This document shows positions 18,667 through 28,804 of a stretch of 64,000 nt of DNA, piece by piece (the stretch's first letter is position 1; the number at the start of each line of letters is the position of its first letter). The notes beneath the pieces were generated by a model. The model was not told the origin of the DNA. It saw only the letters and a program-made list of their open reading frames with translations, and did no database searches. Origin of the DNA: Maea johnstoni (lineage: Eukaryota > Annelida > Polychaeta > Spionida > Magelonidae); assembly GCA_963942565.1 (NCBI GenBank), contig CAWWDR010001049.1, positions 124,001 to 188,000 of the forward strand. The letters are read 5' to 3'. The translations under genes were made by a program, and so were the position numbers.

Positions 18667-20796
18667 ATGGATAACGATACAATTACATGTTCATCATCGG
18701 TAGAAGAAATTTATGGAGAAAACTGTTTTAGTTACTCAACAATGAAACAGAAGCTTCCCAAACTGATTTTTAAAGAATTGAGAAAAGTTCAGAGTGGAGA
18801 GCAGTTACTTTCTAAAGAAGTTGCCGAAGTAGTTGCATCGGCAATGAAAGACTGGGCTATTTCAAAAGGGGCAACACATTTTACCCACTGGTTCCAGCCA
18901 CTCACAGGACTTACTGCCGAAAAGCACGACTCCTTTATTTCACCGGCAGGTGACGGAACTGTTTTAATGGAATTCTCCGGTAAGGAACTGATACAGGGAG
19001 AACCCGACGCTTCCTCATTTCCAAACGGTGGACTGAGAGCAACATTTGAAGCTCGTGGATATACAGCATGGGACACATCGTCTCCGGCATTCCTTAAAGA
19101 AGATAAAACAGGATTAACTCTAACGATTCCAACTGCTTTTATTTCATATACAGGTGAAGCACTTGATAAAAAAGTTCCTCTATTGAGATCAATGGAAGCA
19201 GTGGCTGGACCGGCATTAAGAGTCCTTAAAGCTCTTGGAAATACAACTTCAACTAAAATATTTGCACAGACAGGACCTGAACAGGAATATTTCCTTGTTG
19301 ATAAAGAGTTATACAATAAAAGACCTGACCTGAGACTCACAGGCAGAACAGTTTTCGGAACAATGTCTGCAAAAGGGCAGGAAATGGATGACCATTATTT
19401 TGGTGCCATTAAAGAAAGAGTTGCCGATTTCATGAGGGAATTGAACTGTGAATTATGGAAACTGGGTATCAGTGCGAAAACACAGCACAACGAAGTAGCC
19501 CCCAACCAGTTTGAACTGGCAAATGTCTACACAACAACCAATGTTGCCACCGATAACAACCAGATCGTTATGGAGACAATGAAAAAAGTTGCTGAAAGAC
19601 ATGAAATGGTATGTCTTTTACATGAAAAACCATTTGACGGAATAAATGGTTCTGGAAAACACAACAACTGGTCTCTAGCAACTGATGATGGAATCAATCT
19701 ACTGGAACCAGGTCATAATCCTCAGAAGAATGCACGGTTCCTCATTTTCCTTGCAGCAATTATCAAAGCTATTGATGTATACGCTCCATTATTGAGACTC
19801 TCTGCTGCAAATTCTGGAAATGATCACAGACTGGGAGCAAATGAGGCTCCTCCTGCAATAATATCGATTTTCCTTGGAACAGAACTGGATGCTATCCTAA
19901 AGAAATTCGAAGCCGGAGAAAAAGTTCCATCAAAAGACGGCGGTATTATGGAAATCGGGCAGACTATGCTTCCTGACCTGCCTCTTGATTCAACAGACAG
20001 AAACAGGACATCTCCTTTTGCCTTTACCGGTAACAAATTTGAGTTCAGAATGGTCGGTTCTACGCAGTCAATTTCCGGACCGAATGTAATCCTTAATACA
20101 GCAGTAGCAGAAATCCTTAATGGTTTTGCCGATACTTTGGAAAACGCATCGGATGTGAACAAAGCTGTAAAAGAAATTGTTATAGACACATATAAAAACC
20201 ACAAAAGAATCATTTTCAATGGAAATGGATATTCTGATGATTGGGTTGTGGAAGCAGAAAAAAGAGGTCTTGCCAATCTTAAATCAACAGTAGATGTAAT
20301 GCCAGAACTGATTAAAGATTACTCTGTAGAACTTTTTGAAAATAACAAGGTATTATCAAAACCAGAACTTGAAGCACGATATGAAATCCATCTTGAAACA
20401 TACAGCAAGCAGATAAATATCGAAGCCGGTGTTATGGTTGAAATGGCTGAAAGACTCATCTTCCCTGCAAGCAGTAAATATGCCTCTAAAATCGTAAAAT
20501 CAATAGAAGCTATCAAAGGTGTTGCACCTTCTGTGACACTAACTCCACAGGAAGATCTTGTGGCGAAATTGGGAACAAACTTAAGCGGACTGCTTACAGC
20601 ATCAGCAAAAGTAACTAAAGAGATGAATGAAGCTCTTGAACTGGAAGAGGATCTGCTCGCTCAGGCAAAAGCCTACCAAGAAAAAGTTCTACCCACTATG
20701 GATGACTTGAGAACTTACGGTGACACTTTAGAAAAAATAACTGATAAAGATATGTGGCCTTATCCTTCATACGAAGATATGCTGTTCACACTATAA
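18667..20796 (+). CDS. glnN: Glutamine synthetase type III
   Basis: A 709-residue GSIII, which joins ammonium to glutamate using ATP. Length and N-terminal region ([20 protein letters not shown], then [20 protein letters not shown]) are diagnostic of type III rather than type I. Catalytic-core segments include [43 protein letters not shown] and [15 protein letters not shown]. The C-terminal region is helical. ATG 18667 follows a GGAG site. It is transcribed on its own from a sigma-54 promoter and shares its upstream sites with amt. Confidence 0.95.
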   Translation: MDNDTITCSSSVEEIYGENCFSYSTMKQKLPKLIFKELRKVQSGEQLLSKEVAEVVASAMKDWAISKGATHFTHWFQPLTGLTAEKHDSFISPAGDGTVLMEFSGKELIQGEPDASSFPNGGLRATFEARGYTAWDTSSPAFLKEDKTGLTLTIPTAFISYTGEALDKKVPLLRSMEAVAGPALRVLKALGNTTSTKIFAQTGPEQEYFLVDKELYNKRPDLRLTGRTVFGTMSAKGQEMDDHYFGAIKERVADFMRELNCELWKLGISAKTQHNEVAPNQFELANVYTTTNVATDNNQIVMETMKKVAERHEMVCLLHEKPFDGINGSGKHNNWSLATDDGINLLEPGHNPQKNARFLIFLAAIIKAIDVYAPLLRLSAANSGNDHRLGANEAPPAIISIFLGTELDAILKKFEAGEKVPSKDGGIMEIGQTMLPDLPLDSTDRNRTSPFAFTGNKFEFRMVGSTQSISGPNVILNTAVAEILNGFADTLENASDVNKAVKEIVIDTYKNHKRIIFNGNGYSDDWVVEAEKRGLANLKSTVDVMPELIKDYSVELFENNKVLSKPELEARYEIHLETYSKQINIEAGVMVEMAERLIFPASSKYASKIVKSIEAIKGVAPSVTLTPQEDLVAKLGTNLSGLLTASAKVTKEMNEALELEEDLLAQAKAYQEKVLPTMDDLRTYGDTLEKITDKDMWPYPSYEDMLFTL

Positions 20797-21090
20797 GAAT
20801 AGGAGTTGGGAGGAAAGGAGATAGGAAACAGGAAGAGTTTTCTATCCCGAATCCTTCTTCCCAACTCCCAACTCCCTCCTCCCAAAACACTATAAAAATC
20901 CCCACAATTAAACATGCCTTTCACACCCTCTTGCAACACAATTTTTTTTCTTTTTTACTTTACATAAATTCATTAATCTGAAACATCAAAAAAGCACTAT
21001 TTCAACTGAAAAATTCGCTCAAAAAGTTCAGTTTCAATCGATAAAAAAAGATTTTATTATTTCTATGGAAATTCTCTTGATTTTGATCAA
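20797..21090 (+). other. Gene-free stretch with a purine/pyrimidine hairpin
   Basis: Immediately after glnA, GGAGTTGGG (20802-20810) pairs with CCCAACTCC (20860-20868). The purine-rich left side and pyrimidine-rich right side allow a longer imperfect stem, followed by a second ACTCCCTCCTCCC run. It is probably the glnA terminator or a small repeated hairpin. Beyond it to 21090 is AT-rich DNA with a pyrimidine tract and no gene that I can see. Confidence 0.45.
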
Positions 21091-21091
21091 C

Positions 21092-21138
21092 TGGTGTCTT
21101 ATAGTGGTTTTTAATGTGAATAACTCCACATATAGTGT
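21092..21138 (+). promoter_or_regulatory. Pair of NrdR boxes before nrdR-nrdD
   Basis: Box 2 (21123-21138, ACTCCACATATAGTGT) matches most positions of the 16-bp NrdR consensus. Box 1 (21092-21107) keeps mainly the right half, TATAGTGG. They are offset by 31 bp, the three-turn spacing known for paired NrdR boxes. NrdR would repress its own operon when dATP is high. Confidence 0.65.
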
Positions 21139-21151
21139 ATATGAGGTTTGA

Positions 21152-21634
21152 ATGAAATGTCCTTTCTGCGGCAGCCTGGATGATAAGGTTATAGAGTCGC
21201 GCCAGAACAACAGCGGATCGACAATTCGACGCAGAAGAGAATGCCTTGGATGCAGTTACCGATTTACCTCTTATGAGAGGATAGAAGAGGTGCCTCTAAA
21301 AGTCGTAAAAAGCGATGGGCATAGACAGGATTTCGATCTGAAAAAAATTGAACAGGGACTCTGGAGATCTCTAGAGAAACGTCCAGTTTCCAGAGCCACT
21401 GTTGAAACGCTGTTACACGAATTGGAAGATGAAGTTCACCTAAAGGGCAAAAGCAACAATGAGATAAAATCTTCTGAAATCGGCGCTATGATATTGAGTA
21501 AACTTTACTCACTCGATCATGTGGCATATATCCGGTTCGCATCTGTCTACAGGAAGTTTGGAGATGTGAATGAGTTTATCAATGAAATAGAAAATATCAG
21601 TAACAATATTAAAAGTAAAAAGAAGGGGCGCTAG
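21152..21634 (+). CDS. nrdR: Transcriptional repressor NrdR
   Basis: NrdR is the repressor of ribonucleotide reductase genes. The 160-residue protein has an N-terminal zinc ribbon (MKCPFCGS; RRRRECLGCSYRFTSYER, so C3, C6, C31, C34) followed by an ATP-cone (about 46-136: VVKSDGHRQDFDLKKIEQGL and later IRFASVYRKFGDV) that reads ATP versus dATP. Its TAG overlaps the GTG of nrdD by one base, so the two are co-translated. A pair of NrdR boxes lies just upstream, which implies autoregulation. Confidence 0.95.
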   Translation: MKCPFCGSLDDKVIESRQNNSGSTIRRRRECLGCSYRFTSYERIEEVPLKVVKSDGHRQDFDLKKIEQGLWRSLEKRPVSRATVETLLHELEDEVHLKGKSNNEIKSSEIGAMILSKLYSLDHVAYIRFASVYRKFGDVNEFINEIENISNNIKSKKKGR

Positions 21635-23752
21635 TGGAAAAGAAAGGAGACAGCGGAGACTGGAAGGAATTCCTGGGTCTTACAGTTGGTGAAGGGCTTG
21701 ATAAAGGCATTATCAAACAGGTCGTTAAACGAAACGGTCAGGCAGTTCCATATGATAGAAATGTCATTGCCAATGCTATCAGAAAATCAGCCATAGCAAC
21801 TGGAATAAAGGATGCAGAGATTTTTGTCCAGAAACAGACGGGAATCGTCGAGATTAAACTGGAAAACGTCATGTCTAAAAGACATCCCAATTCAGCACCG
21901 GCCGTAGAGGAGATTCAGGATATTGTAGAAAATATTCTAATCGCTTCCGATCACCCGGAACTGGCTAAAAACTATATTTTGTATAGAGCCAGACATGAAG
22001 CGATCAGAGATGCGCAGAAACTGATGTTGGATATAGATGATACAATGGATGGTTATTTGTCACAGTCCGATTGGAGAGTGAATGAGAATGCAAATGTTAA
22101 TTTCTCACTGGGAGGACTCATTCTTCATAACTCCGGAACTGTTACAGCTAACTATTGGCTCAAAAATATCTACAACAGCGATATCGCCGAAGCACATAGA
22201 AGCGGCGCTATGCACATTCACGATCTTTCCATGTTCAGTGGATACTGCGCAGGGTGGTCCATAAGACAACTCATAGAAGAGGGTCTTGGCGGCGTTCCCG
22301 ACAAAATTACTTCAAAGCCCGCGTCTCACCTTTCCACACTGGTATTCCAGATCGTGAATTTTCTGGGCGTCATGCAGAACGAATGGGCGGGAGCACAGGC
22401 GCTATCGAGCTTCGATACTTATCTGGCGCCTTTCGTTCGTGTGGACAAACTAAATTACAGCCAGGTCAAACAGGCTATTCAGAGTTTTGTCTTCGGTGTT
22501 AACACACCTTCAAGATGGGGATCTCAAGCTCCTTTTACCAATATTACACTCGATTGGGTTTGTCCAACAGACCTTAAAGAGAGAAAGGCTATTGTCGGCG
22601 GAAAAGAACTGGATTTCTGTTATGGTGATTGCAAAGAGGAAATGGCTCTCATCAATAAAGCGTTTATTGAACTGATGATTGAAGGTGATGCAAACGGCAG
22701 AGGATTCGCCTACCCAATTCCAACTTACAACATCACTAAAGATTTTGACTGGGAATCAGAAAATGCCCGATTGTTGTTTGAAATGACATCCAAATACGGA
22801 ACACCATATTTCCAGAACTTCATCAATTCCGATCTGAATCCCGAAGACGTTCGGTCAATGTGCTGTCGTCTTCAATTGGACAAGAGAGAATTGAGAAACA
22901 GAGGTGGCGGATTATTCGGTTCCGATGAGTTTACCGGTTCTGTAGGAGTTGTAACAATCAACCTGCCACGGATCGGTTATCTATCATCATCTAGAGAAGA
23001 GTTTTTCAGCAGATTGGACAACATAATGGATCATGCGAAAAATTCTCTTGTTATCAAGAGAAAAGTTATCAATAAGCTTCTCGAGTCCGGTTTATTCCCC
23101 TATACCATGAGATACCTGAAACATTTGAACAATCATTTCTCAACAATCGGTTTAGTCGGTATGAATGAAACTCTGTTAAATTTCTCTGGAATCAATCTCA
23201 CGACAGAAAAAGGTCAGGATTTCGCTGATGAAGTGCTTGTCTATATGAGAGACAGACTGGCAGATTATCAGGAAACGACTGGAGATCTGTTTAACCTTGA
23301 AGCCACACCAGCTGAAAGTACAAGTTACAGGTTAGCAAAACACGATAAGAAACACTTCCCTGATATCATTACAGCAGGAACAGATGAGCCCTATTATACA
23401 AACTCAACACAGCTTCCTGTTGACTTCACACCAGATATTTTCGATGCACTCGACCTGCAGGATCGACTACAGACTAAATACACTGGTGGAACAGTATTCC
23501 ACGGAATGCTCGGTGAATCGATCAAAGACTGGAAGGCCTGTAAAAAACTGGTTCAAACAATAGCCAGCAACTACAAGCTCCCCTATTTCACAATCTCCCC
23601 CATATTTTCCATTTGCTCTGTTTCACGGGTATCTGGAAGGGGAACACTTCAACTGCCCTAAGTGTGCAGAAGAAGAGAAAAGTTCCATCAAAAAAGAGAT
23701 TAAGAAATTAGAGAAAGAAAAAGAGCAGTTATTAAAGGAGACGGTAAAATGA
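21634..23752 (+). pseudogene. nrdD: Class III ribonucleotide reductase large chain lacking its own glycyl-radical loop; one frame change near the end
   Basis: Anaerobic ribonucleoside-triphosphate reductase. A GTG start is followed by an ATP-cone (about 26-115), then the ten-stranded barrel with catalytic cysteines C205 (GYCAGWSIRQL) and C410/C411 (MCCRLQL). Near 23617 one extra T shifts the frame just at the zinc site; the other frame reads HGYLEGEHFNCPKCAEEE and a Lys/Glu-rich helix, and ends at 23752. In neither frame is there an RVxGY glycyl-radical motif, which normally closes NrdD; that motif is in the next gene. The last four bases overlap the next start (ATGA). The frame change may be a consensus error, as in other genes here. 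Confidence 0.85.
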
Positions 23753-24282
23753 CTACAGTGGCAGAAATAGATAGCAGAATTGATGAATTAAATGAGCAGC
23801 TGATAAATGTAGAAGGTAGAAAGTCTGAAGTTTATGCAAGAATTGTAGGTTATTACCGATCTGTAGTTAATTGGAACAGAGGTAAGAGCGAAGAATATGG
23901 TGAGCGATTAAATTTTTCCGATCTGGAAACGAGAAATATTGAAAAGCCCTATACACCGGAGCCTGTTGTTGAGAAAACAGAGGCAATAGAGATAAACTTC
24001 GAAGAAAAAAAATTGGAAGTTATCAATTCTGAAGCGGCATCTTTCTCTTTCTTTTTCAAAGAAACATGTCCCAATTGCCCACCTGTAAAGGCAGTCATAG
24101 ATTCTATCGCTCTCGAAGGAAATAAAATAAACGTTGATGATTCAAACGGTTTAACAGAAGCCATGAATTCTTCTGTATACAGTGCCCCAACTGTTATTCT
24201 TTACGATTCCAAAGGATCTGAGATTTACAGAACGGGAAATGCCGACAAACTAAAAAGTTTCCTAAAAGTTAAAACAGCTTAA
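23749..24282 (+). CDS. Glycyl-radical domain fused to a redoxin, companion of NrdD
   Basis: A 177-residue protein in two parts. Residues 1-60 hold a helix and SEVYARIVGYYRSVVNWNRG, the class III reductase glycyl-radical motif with the radical at Gly34; it normally forms the NrdD C-terminus. Residues about 95-177 are a thioredoxin-like domain with the CPNC redox site (C107, C110) and the cis-proline loop SAPTVILY. A strong AAGGAG site precedes the ATG, inside the end of nrdD. This suggests that NrdD works as a two-chain enzyme, with the electron donor (NrdH-like) tethered to the radical loop. The split and fusion are seen; the working model is inference. Confidence 0.85.
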   Translation: MTTVAEIDSRIDELNEQLINVEGRKSEVYARIVGYYRSVVNWNRGKSEEYGERLNFSDLETRNIEKPYTPEPVVEKTEAIEINFEEKKLEVINSEAASFSFFFKETCPNCPPVKAVIDSIALEGNKINVDDSNGLTEAMNSSVYSAPTVILYDSKGSEIYRTGNADKLKSFLKVKTA

Positions 24283-24965
24283 TGCCACTGACTAGTGCGG
24301 CATTAGTGAAGACAACCCTCCTCGATTATCCCGGGGAGGTTGCTTCTATTATATTCACACCTCGTTGCAACCTGCGTTGCCCCTATTGTCACAATCCTTC
24401 ACTTGTATTAAATAGCACAAATAATGACGATTTAATCTCTATTGAAGAAATAAGGAAGTTCATCATTAAGAGAAAAAACCTCATAGGAGCTGTGGTTATA
24501 TCCGGAGGAGAACCTCTGTTACATGATGATATTGGAGACATAGTATCATTTATTAAAAGTCATGGCTTAATGGTTAAGATCGATACGAACGGATTATATC
24601 CAGAAAAATTAAAGACATTGGATGTAGATTACATAGCTATGGATATTAAAACCAGTCCAGAAAAATATTACCTTCTGGGTCTCCGGGGAAACAAAGACAA
24701 ACTAAAAGAATCAATCGCTTATATTCTGGAATCAGGTATAGATCATGAATTTCGGACGACGGTTATCGAAGATATTATTGATATAGACGATATGGAAAAG
24801 ATAATCCCACTTTTAAAAGATTCCAGTCATTGGTATCTAACAGCTTTTCAACCGGGAGACACCTTGGATCCATTATATTCACACAAAGAACCACCTTCAA
24901 AAGAATATATGGAATCTCTTCTGTCTATTGCCGTGAAAAGCGGAATAAAAAGCAGCATCAAATAG
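24282..24965 (+). CDS. nrdG: Anaerobic ribonucleotide reductase activase NrdG
   Basis: A radical SAM protein of 227 residues. TPRCNLRCPYCHNP (about 26-39) gives the CxxxCxxC cluster site and VVISGGEPLLH (about 70-80) the SAM-binding GGE motif. The N-terminus KTTLLDYPGEVASIIFT is typical of NrdG-type activases. It makes the glycyl radical on the reductase, here presumably on Gly34 of the small companion chain. Its ATG overlaps the companion's TAA by one base (TAATG), so nrdR, nrdD, the companion and nrdG form one operon. Confidence 0.9.
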   Translation: MPLTSAALVKTTLLDYPGEVASIIFTPRCNLRCPYCHNPSLVLNSTNNDDLISIEEIRKFIIKRKNLIGAVVISGGEPLLHDDIGDIVSFIKSHGLMVKIDTNGLYPEKLKTLDVDYIAMDIKTSPEKYYLLGLRGNKDKLKESIAYILESGIDHEFRTTVIEDIIDIDDMEKIIPLLKDSSHWYLTAFQPGDTLDPLYSHKEPPSKEYMESLLSIAVKSGIKSSIK

Positions 24966-25031
24966 CTTTTTTTACAGAAGAATATTGACCAAAGAATTCA
25001 TATAATGTAATATCCCTTTTGTAAGCAATTT

Positions 25032-25104
25032 TCCCCTGTAGCTCAGTTGGTAGAGCGGGTGACTGTTAATCACTAGGTCAGGAGTTCGAGTCTCTTCGGG
25101 GGAG
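25032..25104 (+). tRNA. tRNA-Asn (GTT)
   Basis: A 73-nt cloverleaf. The acceptor TCCCCTG pairs with CGGGGGA, the D-arm is GCTCAGTTGGTAGAGC, the anticodon loop CTGTTAA gives GTT, and the T-arm contains GTTCGAGTC. The CCA end is not encoded. It marks the left edge of an apparent island; a decayed partial copy of its 3' part and flank lies at about 43147-43240. Confidence 0.95.
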
Positions 25105-25108
25105 CTAA

Positions 25109-25168
25109 TAAAGTCTTACTATGTAAGCAATTAACAGCCAGATATTTTATATCTGGCTTTTTTTTATT
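25109..25168 (+). terminator. tRNA-Asn terminator, left copy of the flanking repeat
   Basis: A perfect 10-bp stem AGCCAGATAT/ATATCTGGCT (25136-25158) with a 3-nt loop and a run of ten T ends the tRNA transcript. The whole block from AAAGTCTTACTATG on resembles 43192-43243, where a similar stem follows a tRNA remnant. Confidence 0.85.
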
Positions 25169-25440
25169 CTCAAACTGGTATCAAATTGGTATCAGGGCCC
25201 ATAAATTTAAAAGGGAAAACGAAAAAAAACATCCAGATCAGAGCCCTAAAGCTTTAAGTGGAAAAATGAGAAAAAAGTATCATCTGGTCATTCTAAATTG
25301 TAAGTATTTTACCAACCAAAGCCAATTTCTAATTATCTTACTAGCTGGATACCTATTTTTCCTGCTGAAGGTCGATTTCTACATGTGACAAATGATATCT
25401 AATTGTTTTACCAGATATTAGCCTTATTTTAACAATTCTA
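25169..25440. other. Gene-free AT-rich stretch after the tRNA
   Basis: No gene or RNA is recognisable. Near 25172-25196 there is a short tandem repeat, TGGTATCAAA then TTGGTATCAG. On the minus strand a short frame ends in MGPDTNLIPV, the kind of tail left by integrases next to tRNA sites, but it is too short to support a call. Confidence 0.4.
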
Positions 25441-25502
25441 TTGACAAAAACATATTATCTAATAATATTACTATGAGATTAATAGTTTTAAGAGGTTCCC
25501 TT

Positions 25503-27015
25503 TTGAAAATAAATGTTTTGAAACCTCGTCCGGCAGGTTATGCGTATCTTCTTGATATGCTTGATCTGGTAGGCATACCTCATTGGCACACCTCATTTGT
25601 GTCTTCATCGGGCACTCACAAATCGAAGGTTCAGGAAAGTGGTGCAGTTGAAGACATATACCCGGTAAGGTACTGGCCTGGAGAAAAAGTCGGAGACCAC
25701 CTTGAGTTTGCGTTGAAATACGATGGTGTAAATCTGGGATTACTGGCTCGAATCTTCGAAAAGGTTCCTCAAAAAGAGCTTGCCGATTACATAAAATCCA
25801 AGCCGACTGGTAAGTATAGTCGGAGGATTTGGTTTTTCTATGAGTTTCTGATGGGTAAGCAACTATCTGTCGATAACATTGCTACCGGTAACTATACCGA
25901 GGCACTGGAAGCAAAAGATTATTACACCGTTCAAAAAGGGGAAAAGTCTCAACGCCACAGAATTGTCAATAACCTTCTTGGTCCAAAACATTTTGTCCAT
26001 TAGTAAGACGAACTAAAAATCTTTCCAGGTTGAATTCATCGGACATGCGTAAAAGGTGCGAAGATATAGTCACCGCCTATCCTCCTAAACTTCTTCACCG
26101 GGCGCTGAACTACCTCTATAACAAAGAAACAAAGTCATCCTTTGAAATTGAGCACATAAAGCCCAATGCCATCCGAACTGAAAAATTCATAAAATCTCTG
26201 GAGCTTGCTGAAAAGAAGACTTTTGTGAAAAGGAAAGGCTGATAGAACTTCAGAACCTGATTGTTGACCCTAGATTCAAAGATAAGGATTATCGGGAAAG
26301 TCAAAATTATGTTGGACAGACAATTGCCTACCAAAAAGAGATAATACATTTCATCAGTCCAAAACCTGATGATCTTCCTAATCTGATGGAGGGATTGATC
26401 GAATCCCATAAACGGATGAAAGCGGGAAATGTTTCTCCGGTCATCCACGCATCGGCTATCGCCTATGGTTTTGTATTCCTCCACCCATTTGAAGATGGGA
26501 ACGGACGAATCCATAGGTTCTTGATACATAACATCCTTTCACTACAGGAACTGGTGCCACGTGGACTCATGTTTCCAGTTTCAGCAGTTATGCTAAAAAA
26601 TCCGATTGATTACGATGCATCACTGGAAGATTTTTCACGACCTTTATCACAACTCGTAGAATATCGGTTGGATGAGATGGGGAAAATGACCGTAGAGAAT
26701 GATACCGCATGCTGGTATCAGTATATGGATATGACATCTCAGGCAGAAGCTTTATATGAGTTTGTAACCAAAACGATCGAAGTAGAGCTTGTGGAAGAGC
26801 TAAGTTTTCTGGCCAACTATGACAAGACCAAAAAGGCGATACAGGATATCATTGACATGCCTGACCGCCTAATTGACTTATTCATCCAGATGTGTCTGCA
26901 GAACAACGGGAACCTTTCAGCCAGAAAAAGATCAGCTCACTTCGATTTCCTGAGCGATGTAGAGCTAGCAGCCATGGAACAGGTGGTAAAAGGCGGGTAT
27001 AACAGACTGGATTAA
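25503..27015 (+). pseudogene. Fic family protein, broken
   Basis: A Fic-domain gene of the large cytoplasmic type (about 500 residues), AMP-transferase-like. The promoter TTGACA (25441) / TAATAT (25463) puts the RNA start near 25475. A TTG at 25503 with AGAGG before it is therefore the likely start, giving KINVLKPRPAGYAYLLDMLD. The Fic core is preserved in the second half: HPFEDGNGRIHRFLIH, the canonical HPFx(D/E)GNGR motif with catalytic His. Some Fic proteins act as toxins, so this is treated as a fossil. It looks broken by about two changes and is probably young, because the protein sequence is otherwise well kept. It sits at the tRNA edge of the island. Confidence 0.75.
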
Positions 27016-27034
27016 TAATTATTTCTGAAATGTT

Positions 27035-28804
27035 TTATTCAACCTCCAGACGAATGCAGTCATATAAAACACTCGCATACTTGCTCATCCACATATCCTG
27101 ACCATCAGGCGGTACAATCGATAATTTCAGCTCATTTTCCCTTTTGAAAAGAAAATTGGCATCAAATCTGATCTTTTCCACTCTGTAAACACCGTGATTC
27201 CCGGAACGATATAGAGAATTGTCGTTCGGGACCGGAGGCAATGTTAATGGATCGCCAATTGGGCTACCATTGATTTCAATTTTCAGGTTTGCAAACACGA
27301 CTCCTGCCAAGGCCAGCGTCAACACCGCATTGCCCTCATATTGTTCATCCAGGTCAAATCGGATAATCCATGGTTTTGCTTTTATTTGTTCATCAAATGA
27401 TAGATTCCAGTAAGGCTGGTAATAATTAAAATCCACCGATTCCTTACTGCTTCCGATCTGAAACTGAACACCGTCTCTGAATTTTTTGTTATAGTCAAAC
27501 CACTGTCCCCATCGATGATAGTCCTCGCCACCATAAAAACCGCCGGCAGTGCGGTTTGCCTTTCCTATTTGCCATAACAACTCTCCTTGAGTCTCAGGCT
27601 GCCAGGAAATTTCACCCAGTTTTGTTTCACCGCCAGCTGATACCTCAACATTGTCCCGTCGATATTCACCGATATGATCATCGGCAAAAAAATAAAGTGA
27701 GTACTCTCCGGCTCTCACATGGGGGATCTTGAAACTGCCGTTGCTATCGGCTTTGGCATGATAAATATAGTCTTCACACTGCAACTGCCAGTCCGGTTTC
27801 GGTGCGCCTAAAACAGCAATTCCATTCTTAATTTCCTTACGGTTTTCGATGGAGATTTCACCTGTTACACAACCTCTTTCATTCTTTTGATACTCCGGAG
27901 TATCAATCCATTTACAGGGCCATTGTTTTTTTTCTTCAATTAGTAGTTGCGTAGCATCAACCCAGGATTTCTCCATGGTCGCAGCCTGATTAAAATAAAA
28001 CAATACAGGTCCGAACATTTTACTCCACCCTTTACCGGGAACTAATGCCGGCCGGCCGTAGTGGCTTGTTTGACCATGCCATAAAAGTATAGGACTGTCA
28101 TAGGTCTGATGGAGGGTCAATTCCTGTCTCGTAGGACCACCGTTAAAGTAATCGCTGTAAGGTTTGATGACAAAAGCACCGAGTCCTTTGCCGTGAAGCC
28201 CGTACAATTCATTCTCATACTCATAATTGATATGTGAATATTTGGTATAATAGCTGCCGTCTTCCAGTTTATAAGTTGCATCCATAACCAGTTCACCATT
28301 CTTAAGTGCCTTCGGGGCAGGAAGAACTCCTTCTCTCTCTTCTCCTAATTTGTAAGCATCGAAAATATCGCCGTTCACATAAAGCGCGTATCTGTCCTGG
28401 TCGATTTGCGCACCATCTGGCATGGAATCTGTATAGCTGTAAACCGAATGAAAATATAATCCGGAAATACCGGCTCTAACAGAAAAACGCATTTCAATCC
28501 TGAATGGTGCTATTTCCGGATCATCAAGAAGCAGCATGAAATCTGCGTATTCTTCTGTCACACTGCCCCCGTAATAGGTCAAATCTCCTTTCTTCGGATT
28601 ATATTGGCCGCGCTTGCCTTTCAGGTGATAATTGAGGACAAAATAATTATCACGCCCGTCAACATACATCAGATTTTCTATATCACCATCCCACTTTGCA
28701 GACAGAACCTGTGCATTGCTTTTCTCAATCTCGAAAACAAGTCCTCCGCTGCCTATGAGAACCGTCTCTCCTGAATCTTTATATAAAATTGATTGTTTAT
28801 TCAT
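27035..28804 (-). CDS. Rhamnogalacturonan endolyase, PL4 family
   Basis: A 589-residue enzyme with the three-part PL4 build: a catalytic beta-sandwich (about 1-310), a fibronectin-III-like module (about 315-395; DSNGSFKIPHVRAGEYSLYF) and a C-terminal carbohydrate-binding-like domain (about 405-589; LLWQIGKANRTAGGF, later NHGVYRVEKIRFDANFLFK). PL4 enzymes cut the rhamnose-galacturonate backbone of rhamnogalacturonan I by beta-elimination. No signal peptide is visible, so it may act in the cytoplasm on imported oligomers. The ATG overlaps the end of the preceding gene by 8 nt. It is the last gene of the cluster. Confidence 0.8.
   Translation of the reverse strand: MNKQSILYKDSGETVLIGSGGLVFEIEKSNAQVLSAKWDGDIENLMYVDGRDNYFVLNYHLKGKRGQYNPKKGDLTYYGGSVTEEYADFMLLLDDPEIAPFRIEMRFSVRAGISGLYFHSVYSYTDSMPDGAQIDQDRYALYVNGDIFDAYKLGEEREGVLPAPKALKNGELVMDATYKLEDGSYYTKYSHINYEYENELYGLHGKGLGAFVIKPYSDYFNGGPTRQELTLHQTYDSPILLWHGQTSHYGRPALVPGKGWSKMFGPVLFYFNQAATMEKSWVDATQLLIEEKKQWPCKWIDTPEYQKNERGCVTGEISIENRKEIKNGIAVLGAPKPDWQLQCEDYIYHAKADSNGSFKIPHVRAGEYSLYFFADDHIGEYRRDNVEVSAGGETKLGEISWQPETQGELLWQIGKANRTAGGFYGGEDYHRWGQWFDYNKKFRDGVQFQIGSSKESVDFNYYQPYWNLSFDEQIKAKPWIIRFDLDEQYEGNAVLTLALAGVVFANLKIEINGSPIGDPLTLPPVPNDNSLYRSGNHGVYRVEKIRFDANFLFKRENELKLSIVPPDGQDMWMSKYASVLYDCIRLEVE

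Noticed and set aside
25169-25300. Integrase gene remnant next to tRNA-Asn on the minus strand
   Set aside because: Only a short C-terminal-like frame (ending MGPDTNLIPV) is present; this is too little to support an integrase call.
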